DNA of 64,000 bases from Bordetella parapertussis. Its GTDB lineage: Bacteria; Pseudomonadota; Gammaproteobacteria; Burkholderiales; Burkholderiaceae_C. This document shows, in pieces, positions 17,973 to 26,990 of the stretch (within the stretch, counting starts at the first letter, position 1; each line of letters begins with the position of its first letter). A program made the translations under genes and the position numbers. The DNA lies in contig CAMATW010000007.1 of assembly GCA_945861305.1 (NCBI GenBank), positions 1-64,000 of the forward strand. Direction: 5' to 3'. A model generated the notes under the pieces. The model was not told the origin of the DNA. It did not search any database and was given only the letters and a program-made list of their open reading frames with translations.

Positions 17973-19397
17973 ATGACCTTTCCAAACCTTGAACTGCTGC
18001 ACCGTAAGCGGTGGCACACGCTTTCCAATGTACCACCGGCTCGCACCCTGCTTGAGGTTTTGCGTGAGGATTTAAGAGCCACCGACACCAAAGAAGGTTG
18101 CGCCTCAGGCGACTGCGGCGCTTGCACCGTGGTGCTGGGACAGGGCGAAGAAGCCCATACAGTGAACAGTTGCATACGCATGGCGCACTCTGCCCATGGC
18201 CTGCAAGTCACCACCGCCAGTGACCTGTCTGCCAACGGCCAGCTGCATCCGGTGCAACAAGCGCTGGTTGACCACCATGCCTCGCAATGCGGGTTTTGCA
18301 CACCTGGGTTTGTGATGAGTTTGTACGACCTCTACAACCGCGCCCAAGGCCAAGCTGTCAGCCGCGACGAGGCCATGGAAGCCATTTCTGGCAACCTCTG
18401 CCGCTGCACTGGCTACCGACCCATTCTTGAGGCGGCCATGGCGATGCACCTGTACCCGTCGCCTACGCCGGCCTTGGCTGCACCTGCTCCTGAGTCAGCC
18501 AACCAACGCGACCCGCTGAATGCCGATTACGCCTTGCCCACCTCCTTGCGCCAATTGCTCCAACTGCGAGCGCGCTTTCCCCAAGCGCACATCATGGCGG
18601 GGGGGACTGACGCTGGATTGTGGATCACACAGCAGCACAAAAGTTTTGAGCAAGTGATTGACCTCACACGCGTGGCCGAGTTGCGACGCATTGAAAACCA
18701 CACACACCACATCGCCATTGGCGCTGCGGTGAGCATCCACGACGCTTTTGCTGCGTTGGCCAAGCGCCGCCCCGCTGTCACCGCCTTTGCGCATCGCTTT
18801 GCGGGTCGCCCTGTGCGCCAGTCGGGTACCTTGGGCGGCAATGTGGCCAATGGCTCCCCCATTGGTGACTCCATGCCCCTATTGATCGCTTTGGGTGCGC
18901 AAGTGGTGCTGATGGCTTGGCGCAACGGGCGCATGGTGCATCGCCATGTGCCGCTGGAAGACTATTACATTGGCTATCGACAAACTGTGTTGGCGCCCGA
19001 CGAGTTGCTGTGCTGGATCGTCGTCCCACATCCAACGGCTGATGAAAAACTGCATTGTTACAAAGTATCCAAGCGCATAGAAGATGACATCTCCAGCGTG
19101 TGCTTGGTGCTCAATATGCACTTGCAGCAAGAGCACATTGACCAGGTGCGAATTGGTGTTGGCGGTGTGGCCGCGACGCCCGTTCGGGCTTTGCAAACCG
19201 AGGCAGTTTTGCAGGGACAAGCGCTAAGCCAAGCCAGCTTAACCAAAGCCCAAGATACTTTGGCGCATGAATTCAACCCGATCAGCGATATGCGGGCCAG
19301 CGCCGATTACCGCCGACTGCTGCTGCGCAACTTGCTGCAACGCGCTTGGCTGCAACCGAATGGCCAAGGCTTGACGCAGTTGGAGGATTTGACATGA
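17973..19397 (+). CDS. xdhA: Xanthine dehydrogenase small subunit (FeS/FAD)
   Basis: A 474-residue subunit. The N-terminal 2Fe-2S domain has EGCASGDCGACTVVLG (about residues 41-56). A second 2Fe-2S domain has QCGFCTPGFVMSL and NLCRCTGYRPI (about 108-152). The middle FAD-binding domain carries IMAGGTDAGLW and SGTLGGNVANGSPIGDSMP (about 287-305), and the C-terminal flavoprotein domain completes it. It passes electrons from hypoxanthine/xanthine oxidation at XdhB to NAD. xdhB overlaps by ATGA. Confidence 0.95.
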   Translation: MTFPNLELLHRKRWHTLSNVPPARTLLEVLREDLRATDTKEGCASGDCGACTVVLGQGEEAHTVNSCIRMAHSAHGLQVTTASDLSANGQLHPVQQALVDHHASQCGFCTPGFVMSLYDLYNRAQGQAVSRDEAMEAISGNLCRCTGYRPILEAAMAMHLYPSPTPALAAPAPESANQRDPLNADYALPTSLRQLLQLRARFPQAHIMAGGTDAGLWITQQHKSFEQVIDLTRVAELRRIENHTHHIAIGAAVSIHDAFAALAKRRPAVTAFAHRFAGRPVRQSGTLGGNVANGSPIGDSMPLLIALGAQVVLMAWRNGRMVHRHVPLEDYYIGYRQTVLAPDELLCWIVVPHPTADEKLHCYKVSKRIEDDISSVCLVLNMHLQQEHIDQVRIGVGGVAATPVRALQTEAVLQGQALSQASLTKAQDTLAHEFNPISDMRASADYRRLLLRNLLQRAWLQPNGQGLTQLEDLT

Positions 19398-21733
19398 ATG
19401 CGCAAGCGCTTGACAAATCGACACAGCACGAAAGTGCACACCTGCATGTACAAGGCCTAGCCGCATACATCGACGACTTACCACTAACAGAAGGCACGCT
19501 GCACGCTGCGCCCCTCCTCAGCCCTGTGGCGCGGGGGCGCATGGTGTCGCTGGACTTGCGAGCGGTGCTCGCCGCATCTGGTGTGCGAGCGGTCGTCACC
19601 GCTGACGATATTCCTGGCGACAAACTGCTGGCCACGTTTATCCATGATGAACCCGTTTTTGCCATCGAGCGTGTGGAGCACATTGGCCAAGTGTTGGGTT
19701 TGGTGGTGGCGGACAGCCACGCCCAAGCTCGCGCAGCGGCGCAGTTGATGGTACTGAAAGTAGATCCTGAGCCACCCGTTTTGAGCGTCAAGCCCGTCGT
19801 TGTGAGCGAAGTGTCATCGCGAGAAGCGCAGCGACATGGCGATCTGGATGGCGTCGCCATGCCAAAGGTCCTGCCCAGTGTGCAGGTGAAACGCGGCGAC
19901 GCGGCCCATGCCATGCGCGAAGCGCCACACCAGTTACATGGCCAATTGGAAATTGGCGGCCAAGAGCACTATTACCTTGAAGGTCAAATTGCCTACGCCC
20001 TGCCCCAAGGCAACGGCGAATGGCTGGTACACAGCAGCACCCAACACCCTGGCGAAGCGCAGCACTGGATTGCACACGCTTTGGACATTCCTTTGCACCG
20101 AGTACGGGTGAAGTGTCGGCGCATGGGCGGCGGCTTTGGTGGCAAGGAAACCCAGTCGGGGCATTTGGCGGTTTGGGCCGCGCTGGCCGCGCACAAAACC
20201 GGCAGACCCGTGAAGATGCGCTTAAGCCGTGAGGACGATTTTCTGGTCACCGGCAAACGCCACCCGTTCAGCCACGATTACCAAGCAGGGTTTGACGCAC
20301 AAGGGCGTTTGCTGGCTTTGCAAAACACCCAATGGGCGCATTGCGGTTTCAGCGCGGATCTCAGCGGCCCCGTGTCTGACCGCGCGGTATTTCACACCGA
20401 CAACGCCTATTTTTTAGAGGCGGTGGATATCGTCTCGCACCGCATCAAACTCAACACCCAAAGCCACACCGCGTTTCGCGGCTTTGGTGGTCCGCAAGGC
20501 ATGTTGTTGATTGAAACGGTGATGGGCGACATCGCCAGGCAGTTGCAACTCGACCCGCTGGATGTGCGCTTACGCAACCTGTATGGTGATGCACCGCGCA
20601 ACACCACGCCCTTTGGCATGACGGTGGAAGACAACATCCTGCCCCGCCTCATGCCCCAGTTGGCGGCAGATTGCGACTACCGAAAACGCCGCGATGAGAT
20701 CCGTGCTTTCAATACCCAAAACGCGGTCATCAAGCGCGGTATCGCCATCACGCCGGTGAAGTTTGGCATCAGTTTCACCGCCACCCAATTCAACCAAGCG
20801 GGTGCTTTGGTGTCGGTCTACACCGATGGCAGCGTACAGGTCAACCATGGCGGTACCGAAATGGGCCAAGGCTTGCACACCAAGGTGTGTGCCATCGTCG
20901 CCCAAGTGCTGGGGTTGGGTGTGGACCAAGTGCGCATCAGCAGCACGGATACCGACAAGGTTGCCAATGCCAGCGCCACCGCAGCGTCCAGTGGCACCGA
21001 TTTGAATGGTCGCGCTGCAGAACGTGCCGCTTTGCAAGTGCGCCACAACCTGGTTGAGTGTGTGGCCAAAGCCGATGGCTGCTCGCCCCATGAGGTGGTA
21101 TTCAAGAATTGCAAGGTACGCACACCCAAACAAGTGCGCAGCTTTGCGCAAGCCGTTCAGTACGCTTACAGCCAACGGGTGCAACTGTGGAGTGACGGCT
21201 TTTATGCCACACCCAAAATCCACTACGACCGTACTACCTTGAGTGGCCGCCCCTTCTACTACTTCGCCTATGGCGCGGCATGTAGCGAAGTGGCCATCGA
21301 CACCCTGACCGGCGAGTACAAACTGCTGCGCGTAGACATCTTGCATGACGTCGGGCATTCGCTCAACCCTGCGCTGGACATTGGGCAAATTGAGGGCGGC
21401 TTTGTACAAGGCTTGGGCTGGCTCACCACCGAAGAACTGGTGTGGGGCGCTGACGGCAAACTGCTGACAAGGGGCGCCAGTACTTACAAAATTCCCACTG
21501 CCGCCGACATCCCCGCGCACTTTAATGTGAAGTTTTGGCACGAGGCCAACCCCGAGGACAACATTGGCGGCAGCAAAGCCGTGGGAGAGCCGCCCTTCAT
21601 GTTGGCCATGAGCGTCTTCGAGGCCTTGCGCGATGCGGTGGGTGAAGCCCTTGGCGGACACGAACCGGTGCGAATGGACGCGCCAGTCACCCCCGAGCGG
21701 CTGCTGATGGCTTTGCAAAAGAACAACGTATGA
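19394..21733 (+). CDS. xdhB: Xanthine dehydrogenase molybdopterin-binding subunit
   Basis: A 779-residue molybdenum hydroxylase large subunit. The N-terminal a/b hammerhead domain starts at VQGLAAYIDDLPL, with GGGFGGKETQ (about residues 247-256), HTAFRGFGGPQGMLL (about 357-371), GGTEMGQGLHTKV (about 485-497) and the catalytic-glutamate motif GEPPFMLA (near residue 733). It oxidises hypoxanthine to xanthine to urate. The start at 19394 overlaps the xdhA stop. A stretch around residues 141-156 is coded by a sequence resembling the family-A palindromic repeat. guaD overlaps its end. Confidence 0.95.
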   Translation: MNAQALDKSTQHESAHLHVQGLAAYIDDLPLTEGTLHAAPLLSPVARGRMVSLDLRAVLAASGVRAVVTADDIPGDKLLATFIHDEPVFAIERVEHIGQVLGLVVADSHAQARAAAQLMVLKVDPEPPVLSVKPVVVSEVSSREAQRHGDLDGVAMPKVLPSVQVKRGDAAHAMREAPHQLHGQLEIGGQEHYYLEGQIAYALPQGNGEWLVHSSTQHPGEAQHWIAHALDIPLHRVRVKCRRMGGGFGGKETQSGHLAVWAALAAHKTGRPVKMRLSREDDFLVTGKRHPFSHDYQAGFDAQGRLLALQNTQWAHCGFSADLSGPVSDRAVFHTDNAYFLEAVDIVSHRIKLNTQSHTAFRGFGGPQGMLLIETVMGDIARQLQLDPLDVRLRNLYGDAPRNTTPFGMTVEDNILPRLMPQLAADCDYRKRRDEIRAFNTQNAVIKRGIAITPVKFGISFTATQFNQAGALVSVYTDGSVQVNHGGTEMGQGLHTKVCAIVAQVLGLGVDQVRISSTDTDKVANASATAASSGTDLNGRAAERAALQVRHNLVECVAKADGCSPHEVVFKNCKVRTPKQVRSFAQAVQYAYSQRVQLWSDGFYATPKIHYDRTTLSGRPFYYFAYGAACSEVAIDTLTGEYKLLRVDILHDVGHSLNPALDIGQIEGGFVQGLGWLTTEELVWGADGKLLTRGASTYKIPTAADIPAHFNVKFWHEANPEDNIGGSKAVGEPPFMLAMSVFEALRDAVGEALGGHEPVRMDAPVTPERLLMALQKNNV
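19813..19860. repeat. REP-like sequence inside xdhB
   Basis: Begins GTCATCGCGAGAAGCGCAGC, like the head of the family-A repeats (23045 copy: GTCATCGCGAGCGAAGCACA), and ends in a perfect 7-nt stem ATGGCGA (19836-19842) / TCGCCAT (19854-19860). It is in frame in the linker before the KRGDAAHAMREA segment of XdhB. Similarity is partial, so this could be chance. Confidence 0.42.
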
Positions 21734-23025
21734 GCTTGCACGCCTACCGCGCCTCTTTGCTGTGGTTTCCAGACCCTGCCAGCCACCATATTCAATTTGA
21801 GCAAGACGGTTTGTTGGTCACAGAACGCGGTGTTGATGGCATAGCACGCATCAAAGCCATTGGTCCCCACACCTTGCTGCTGGCCGAATACCTGCAAGTG
21901 GCTTGCACCGATTGGCGTGGTCGCTGGATTGCCCCGGGCTTTGTCGATATGCACATCCACTATGCGCAAACCGACGTCATTGCCTCACCCTCAGACGGCC
22001 TTTTGCCTTGGCTGAACAACTACACCTTCCCCCAAGAAATCCGCTTTGCCGACCCCGTCCATGCACGTGAAGTGGCGCATTTCTTTTTTGATGAACTGCT
22101 GCGAAACGGCGTGACCACGGCCCTGAGCTTTGCCACCGCGCACACCGCGTCTGTGGATGCCTTTTTCCAAGAAGCCCAAAAACGCCAGTTGCGTATGTTG
22201 GGCGGACGGGTATTGCAAGACCGCCACAGCCCCGACGGACTGCGCGACAGCAGCGCCCAGCAAAGTCTGTATGAGACCGAAGAGCTGATCGGGCGCTGGC
22301 ACGGCGTGGACCGCTTGGGCTACGCCATCACGCCGCGTTTTGCGCCCACCTCCAGCCAATCGCAGTTGCGTGGCGCGGGTGAGTTGGCCGCGCAGAACCC
22401 CAGCGTCTGGGTGCAAACCCATGTAGCGGAGAACGCGGATGAAATTCGATGGGTGGCCGAGTTGTTCCCCCATGCGCGAAGCTATTTGGGGGTGTACGAA
22501 GAGATGGGCTTGTTGCGCGAGCGTTCGGTGTACGCGCATTGCTTGCATTTGGACGCGAATGACCGCGACTTGATGGCCGAGCGCGGCGCGGCGGCAGCGG
22601 TGTGTCCCACCAGCAATTTGTTTTTAGACAGCGGTTTTTTTGATTTTCAACTCGCACAGTCGCACCGCCAGCTTCACGGCTTGGCCAGCGATGTGGGCGG
22701 CGGCACCAGTTTCAGCCCGTTTCACACCATGCACGCCGCCTACACCGTGGGGCGTCAAAGCGCAGGTAAAAATGGTCACTCACTGAGCGCTGAGCACCTT
22801 TGGTGGCTGCACACAGCTGGCGCCGCGCAAGCTTTGGACTTGAACGGTGTGGTGGGCAATTTGGCGGTGGGTTGTGATGCCGATTTTGTGGTGCTCAACC
22901 CTGCTTCTACGCCTTTGATGGCACGCCGAACATTTACTGCAGATTCTTTGCAAGAGCAGCTGTTTGCCATGATCGTGTTGGGCGATGATCGCCTCATTGA
23001 GCGGGTGATCGTCAACGGTAACTAG
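21730..23025 (+). CDS. guaD: Guanine deaminase
   Basis: A 431-residue amidohydrolase converting guanine to xanthine. PGFVDMHIHYAQTDVI (about residues 67-82) supplies the first zinc ligands; QTHVAEN (about 232-238), YAHCLHLD (about 268-275) and SDVGGGTSFSPF (about 319-330) follow. Family length is 430-450. ATG overlaps the xdhB stop, so guanine deamination and xanthine oxidation are co-translated. Confidence 0.94.
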   Translation: MSLHAYRASLLWFPDPASHHIQFEQDGLLVTERGVDGIARIKAIGPHTLLLAEYLQVACTDWRGRWIAPGFVDMHIHYAQTDVIASPSDGLLPWLNNYTFPQEIRFADPVHAREVAHFFFDELLRNGVTTALSFATAHTASVDAFFQEAQKRQLRMLGGRVLQDRHSPDGLRDSSAQQSLYETEELIGRWHGVDRLGYAITPRFAPTSSQSQLRGAGELAAQNPSVWVQTHVAENADEIRWVAELFPHARSYLGVYEEMGLLRERSVYAHCLHLDANDRDLMAERGAAAAVCPTSNLFLDSGFFDFQLAQSHRQLHGLASDVGGGTSFSPFHTMHAAYTVGRQSAGKNGHSLSAEHLWWLHTAGAAQALDLNGVVGNLAVGCDADFVVLNPASTPLMARRTFTADSLQEQLFAMIVLGDDRLIERVIVNGN

Positions 23026-23044
23026 CCCGTCAGTACCTTGAGTT

Positions 23045-23080
23045 GTCATCGCGAGCGAAGCACAGCAACGAAGCAATCTC
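23045..23080. repeat. REP-like palindrome, family A
   Basis: GTCATCGCGAGCGAAGCACA...CGAAGCAATC lies in the short gap between guaD and the convergent glycerate kinase gene. Same head and tail as the copies at 3.6 and 14.0 kb. Confidence 0.6.
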
Positions 23081-23089
23081 GAACAACGC

Positions 23090-23161
23090 ATGCTCATCAA
23101 ATTAGGCAGCCTCATGGTCTTAGCCATTGGCATGGTGGCCACCTTGGTCAAATTGCTTTAA
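23090..23161 (+). CDS. Possible 23-residue hydrophobic small protein
   Basis: ATG at 23090 to TAA at 23161 codes a 23-residue peptide that is a single hydrophobic helix with lysines at both ends (MLIKLGSLMVLAIGMVATL then VKLL). It overlaps the stop of the convergent glycerate kinase gene by 4 nt. No clear Shine-Dalgarno lies upstream because the palindromic repeat abuts it. It may be a small membrane protein or a chance frame. Confidence 0.3.
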   Translation: MLIKLGSLMVLAIGMVATLVKLL

Positions 23162-24477
23162 AGCACCAACAAAGCCCTGAAGTCGTTCACATTGGTGTGG
23201 GTGGGGCCGCTCACCACCAAGTTGCCCAAGGCCTCAAAAAAGCGGTAGCTGTCATTGCGGTCTAAAAAGACCAAGGGCTTCAAACCCAATGCATCAGCCC
23301 GCGCAAGCGTGTCGGGAATCACCAGCGCACCCGCGTTGTCTTCCACGCCGTCAATGCCATCGGTGTCCGCAGCCAAGCCCCAAACACCTTTTTGTCCTTG
23401 CAAGCCCATGGCCAGCCCCAAACAAAACTCTCCTGCTCGACCGCCTTTGCCGCGTGGCGTGTCAGGCGCTTGCGGGCGCACCGTCACCGTGGTCTCACCC
23501 CCACTCAAAATCACACAGGGCTTTTGAAACGGGCCCTCGCCACGGGCGGCAGCCCGTGCCAGTGCCGCATGCACCTTGCCCACTTCACGTGATTCACCTT
23601 CCATTTCATCCGACAAGATATAGGCATTCAAGCCAGCAAGACGGGCCATATCAGCTGCGGCTTGCAAAGACTGTTGAGGCGTGGCCAACATTTGCACGCT
23701 GTGGCCTTGGAAAACGGGGTCTGCTGGTTTGGGTGTCTCCAGAGTGCTTGAGCGCAAAGCGGCCCACACCGGTTCGGGCAAAGCAATGCGGTAACGCTCC
23801 AAGATGGCGATGGCTTGCTCGCAGGTGCTGGCGTCGGGGACTGTCGGACCGCTGGCAATGACGGCGGGATCGTCACCCGGCACATCGCTGATGGTCAGCG
23901 TCACCACTTGCGCGGGGTGGCAAGCCGCCGCCAAGCGCCCGCCCTTGATGCGCGAAAGGTGCTTGCGTACCGTGTTCATTTCCAAAATATTGGCACCGCT
24001 TTCCAGCAAAGTTCGGTTGATTTGCTGCTTGTCCGCCAAAGTCAGGCCTTCTGCGGGCAAGGTCAGAAGTGCCGAGCCCCCGCCTGAGACCAAACAAATC
24101 ACCAAATCATCTTGCGTGAGGCCTTGACACAAAGTCATCATGCGCTCGGAGGCCTTGAGCCCAGCAACATCCGGAACGGGGTGGGCGGCTTCCACCACCT
24201 CGATACGCTGCAAAAGGCCAACAGGTCGCGGCGGCGTGTGGTGGTAGCGCGTGACCACCAAACCAGATATGGGAGCGTCCATGGGCCAAAGCGTTTCCAA
24301 GGCATGAGCCATGGCACCAGCAGCTTTGCCCGCACCCAACACCAAGGTGCGCCCTCGTGGCACAGAAGGCAAACAAGCTGGCATGTTCAACAAGGGCTGG
24401 GCACGCGCAACCGCCGCGTCAAAGAGTTGGCGCAAAAACTGGGCTGGATCTTGTTGGAATGAGGCAGGGACAGACAT
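23158..24477 (-). CDS. Glycerate 2-kinase (type II, MOFRL domain)
   Basis: A 439-residue type-II glycerate kinase of the DUF4147/MOFRL family, often annotated TtuD or hydroxypyruvate reductase. GAGKAAGAMAHALE (about residues 49-62), LVSGGGSALLTLPAEG (about 127-142) and the C-terminal MOFRL region with LAADTDGIDGVEDNAGALV (about 374-392) are present. It phosphorylates D-glycerate to 2-phosphoglycerate, the exit of glyoxylate carbon from purine ring degradation via tartronate semialdehyde; that context is inference from the neighbours. Confidence 0.9.
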   Translation of the reverse strand: MSVPASFQQDPAQFLRQLFDAAVARAQPLLNMPACLPSVPRGRTLVLGAGKAAGAMAHALETLWPMDAPISGLVVTRYHHTPPRPVGLLQRIEVVEAAHPVPDVAGLKASERMMTLCQGLTQDDLVICLVSGGGSALLTLPAEGLTLADKQQINRTLLESGANILEMNTVRKHLSRIKGGRLAAACHPAQVVTLTISDVPGDDPAVIASGPTVPDASTCEQAIAILERYRIALPEPVWAALRSSTLETPKPADPVFQGHSVQMLATPQQSLQAAADMARLAGLNAYILSDEMEGESREVGKVHAALARAAARGEGPFQKPCVILSGGETTVTVRPQAPDTPRGKGGRAGEFCLGLAMGLQGQKGVWGLAADTDGIDGVEDNAGALVIPDTLARADALGLKPLVFLDRNDSYRFFEALGNLVVSGPTHTNVNDFRALLVL

Positions 24478-24557
24478 GGCGGGCGAGCATAGCGCATTGC
24501 CTCAAGTTCAGCCCTTTGGGGTCGATTCACAGTTATCCCAAGCTGCGACTGCACACC

Positions 24558-24887
24558 ATGGCAACGATTGATTTCAAAAAATACCTGCAAACTGACACCG
24601 AACAGAACGAGGACCTGTGGGTCTGGTTTGCTTTTGTGGTGTTTTTCCCTTTGGTGATTTTTTGGTACACGGGTCGCATGTTGACCAAAGGCGTTGAAGC
24701 TGCGCACGACCAAATGGCGACGAACGCCAGACGACAAATGATTCGTGACAACCACCTAGAAGAAGAAAAAGGTTTGCGTCGTTTGAAAATGCAAAAAGAG
24801 CACCAAGCGTATTTGGCGGAACGTGAAAAACGTCTGCAAGCCTACGAACAACAACTCAGGGCAGCGCCCCCGCCTCAAACCAGCTAG
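24558..24887 (+). CDS. Hypothetical membrane-anchored coiled-coil protein
   Basis: A 109-residue protein: residues 1-20 polar, one transmembrane helix at about 22-39 (WVWFAFVVFFPLVIFWYTG), then a highly charged Glu/Lys/Arg/Gln region of about 60 residues predicted as coiled coil. I do not recognise a family. Start ATG at 24558. Its last 32 nt overlap the convergent puuD gene. Confidence 0.65.
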   Translation: MATIDFKKYLQTDTEQNEDLWVWFAFVVFFPLVIFWYTGRMLTKGVEAAHDQMATNARRQMIRDNHLEEEKGLRRLKMQKEHQAYLAEREKRLQAYEQQLRAAPPPQTS

Positions 24888-26058
24888 CCAGCGCCTGACG
24901 CTCCTGCGGCGTGATGCCCGTAGCGTTATTCATGGGCATTTGCTGCAACACCACCACCTGCTGATACACCGCTTGCGCATGGGTGCGTAAAGCCTCGGGG
25001 GAATCGAGGCGCAGATTTTTCATTTGCACCTGCGGGCCGTGGCATGACACGCACCGCTGGTCCACAATGGTCTGCACCTGCGCAAAGCTGACAGGTTCTT
25101 GCACTAAAGATGAAACCGGCGCAGGACGCAAAGCCACGATCACCCCCACGATGAGCACCACCCCCACAGCCGCAAACGGCCAAGGGTTGGCTGCCCGCTG
25201 CAAGTGCCAAGCGTGACGCTGCACAAAGAACTGCCTGATTAAAGCACCGGCCAACATCAAAACCAGCAGCAACATCCAACGCTTTGGATGGGCATACAAA
25301 AACCCATAGTGGTTGGAGAGCATGGCAAACACCACTGGAAGGGTGAAATAGGTGTTGTGCACACTGCGCTGCTTGCCGCGCTGCCCATGAATAGCAAAAG
25401 CCTGTGCGTCATAGGGCTGACCCGAGGTCATGGCAGCCACCACCTTGCGCTGCCCTGGGATGATCCACACCAACACATTGGCGCTCATGGCGGTGGCCAT
25501 CATGGCGCCCACCAGCAAAAACGCTGCACGGCCGGCAAACAATTGGTTGGTACCCCAACACGCCAGTGCCAGCGTGGTGAGCATGACCAAACCTATCCAT
25601 AACTCGCCGTTCTTGCGAAAGCCGACCCAACGGCAGGTCAAGTCGTAAACCAGCCAGAAAACCACCAGCAAGGCCACGGCCACCGCACCTGCGGACAGCG
25701 GCGCCCAAGCCAAGACATTTTTGTCAATCAAAAACGTGTTGGCATTCCACAGGTAAAGCACGCAAAACAAGGCGAAACCGCTCAGCCACGTGCTGTAGCT
25801 TTCCCAGTAAAACCAATGCAATTTGCCGTGGATGCGCCCAGGCTGACCCAGGTACTTTTGCGGGTTGTAAAAACCCCCGCCATGCACCGCCCACATCTCC
25901 CCGCCAACGCCCTTGGCGCGTAAGTCATCGTCCTCGGGGGGGATTAAGTTGCTGTCTAAAAAAACAAAGTAAAAAGACGAGCCAATCCAAGCGATCGCGG
26001 TGATGACATGCACCCAGCGCAACAACAAATTAACCCACTCCAGCAGATAAGTTTCCAT
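24856..26058 (-). CDS. puuD: Membrane urate oxidase PuuD with C-terminal cytochrome c
   Basis: A 400-residue protein with about eight transmembrane helices (residues 1-300) of the urate hydroxylase PuuD family (DUF989) and a C-terminal cytochrome c-like domain with the haem motif CVSCH (about residue 338) and a distal methionine candidate in LQQMPMNNATG. PuuD oxidises urate to 5-hydroxyisourate and passes electrons to the respiratory chain instead of O2 directly. It replaces the soluble uricase otherwise missing here. Confidence 0.93.
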   Translation of the reverse strand: METYLLEWVNLLLRWVHVITAIAWIGSSFYFVFLDSNLIPPEDDDLRAKGVGGEMWAVHGGGFYNPQKYLGQPGRIHGKLHWFYWESYSTWLSGFALFCVLYLWNANTFLIDKNVLAWAPLSAGAVAVALLVVFWLVYDLTCRWVGFRKNGELWIGLVMLTTLALACWGTNQLFAGRAAFLLVGAMMATAMSANVLVWIIPGQRKVVAAMTSGQPYDAQAFAIHGQRGKQRSVHNTYFTLPVVFAMLSNHYGFLYAHPKRWMLLLVLMLAGALIRQFFVQRHAWHLQRAANPWPFAAVGVVLIVGVIVALRPAPVSSLVQEPVSFAQVQTIVDQRCVSCHGPQVQMKNLRLDSPEALRTHAQAVYQQVVVLQQMPMNNATGITPQERQALASWFEAGALP

Positions 26059-26069
26059 AAGGGGATATT

Positions 26070-26115
26070 AATCGGGGTCAGATCCCGATTAATTAATTGG
26101 GATCTGACCCCGATT
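26070..26115. repeat. REP palindrome, family B (GGGGTCAGATCCC pair)
   Basis: Head-to-head inverted copies AATCGGGGTCAGATCCC / GGGATCTGACCCCGATT around AATTAATTAATT. The same core (GGGGTCAGATTCC) recurs three times in the urease operon at 57.8-58.4 kb. Here it separates puuD from xdhC and supplies the last codons (Ser-Gly-Ser-Asp-Pro-Asn) and stop of xdhC. Cores of this kind occur as REP/RAYT elements in many genomes; no RAYT gene is in the window. Confidence 0.85.
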
Positions 26116-26902
26116 GTTTCAAGAGTTGAGCTGCTACTGCTACAGCAATCACCTCAGGCTGCTTTCCGCTGATGCCAGGCAAGCCAATGGGGCAGGTGAT
26201 GCGCTGAATTTCCTCTTCGGCAAAACCCTTCTCGCGCAGGCGGCGCTGAAACGTGGCCCACTTGGTGGCGCTGCCTATCAACCCAATGAAAGGAAGGTCG
26301 TCGCGCAGGCGCAGGCGAAGCAGGCAAGCGCCCGCCACATCCAAGTCTTGGGCATGGCTGAAACTCATGATCAGCACTTGACTGTCAGGCGCCAAATCCG
26401 CCACCGCGGCTTGCACGGGGTCGCTGTGTTCGGTTTGCACTTGCGCGGGCAAATGGGTGGGAAACACCTCATCGCGGCTGTCAATCCAGCGCACCGCAAA
26501 AGGCAGGTGCGACAGCACCTGCACCAAAGCCCGCCCCACATGCCCACCGCCAAACAAGGCCACCGGCGACAAAACGGGCGTCAAACGCTGTTGCAGCAGG
26601 GGAAGGTCTTGGTTTGAAATAGCTTCAAAACTCAGCTCCACCGCGCCGCCGCAGCACTGCCCCAAGCTCGGACCCAAAGCCACCCGTTGCAAAGGAGGCA
26701 GCACTGCCAATCCTTGCAGGGCTTGGCGCGATTGGGCCATCGCCTGCCATTCGAGTTGTCCGCCACCAATGGTGCCAAGCTCTCCTTGCGCAAACACCGC
26801 CATCCAAGCCCCCACCTCACGAGGCACCGAGCCATGTGCGGCCACCACCGTCACCAAAACCGCCGGTTCTGTTGCCAATCGCTGGGTCAAAGGGGCAAGC
26901 AT
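26093..26902 (-). CDS. xdhC: Xanthine dehydrogenase accessory protein XdhC
   Basis: A 269-residue molybdenum-cofactor insertion and sulfuration chaperone for XdhB. VTVVAAHGSVPREVGAWM (about residues 18-35), GTIGGGQLEW and CCGGAVEL in the N-terminal half, then a Rossmann-like half with LFGGGHVGRALVQVL (about 118-132) and IGLIGSATKWATFQRRL. The ATG at 26902 (MLAPLTQRL) fits the family; 26947 would add 15 residues. It is detached from xdhAB, which usually precede it directly. The C-terminus is made of palindromic-repeat sequence. Confidence 0.92.
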   Translation of the reverse strand: MLAPLTQRLATEPAVLVTVVAAHGSVPREVGAWMAVFAQGELGTIGGGQLEWQAMAQSRQALQGLAVLPPLQRVALGPSLGQCCGGAVELSFEAISNQDLPLLQQRLTPVLSPVALFGGGHVGRALVQVLSHLPFAVRWIDSRDEVFPTHLPAQVQTEHSDPVQAAVADLAPDSQVLIMSFSHAQDLDVAGACLLRLRLRDDLPFIGLIGSATKWATFQRRLREKGFAEEEIQRITCPIGLPGISGKQPEVIAVAVAAQLLKQSGSDPN

Positions 26903-26990
26903 GTTCACACCAGGCCTCGGGTAATCATGGTTGTCAAATTCAATCATTGGTCGCAGAGTATGCCTTCACCCTTTGTGAATGGGAGAGGCC

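Noticed and set aside
20570-21718. A 382-codon open frame antisense to xdhB
   Set aside because: xdhB is beyond doubt; the antisense frame arises from its codon bias, has no recognisable domain and no ribosome-binding site. The same holds for long antisense frames over purM (2551-3291), murJ (4601-5608), argD (7153-7899) and the BMP gene (12718-13998).
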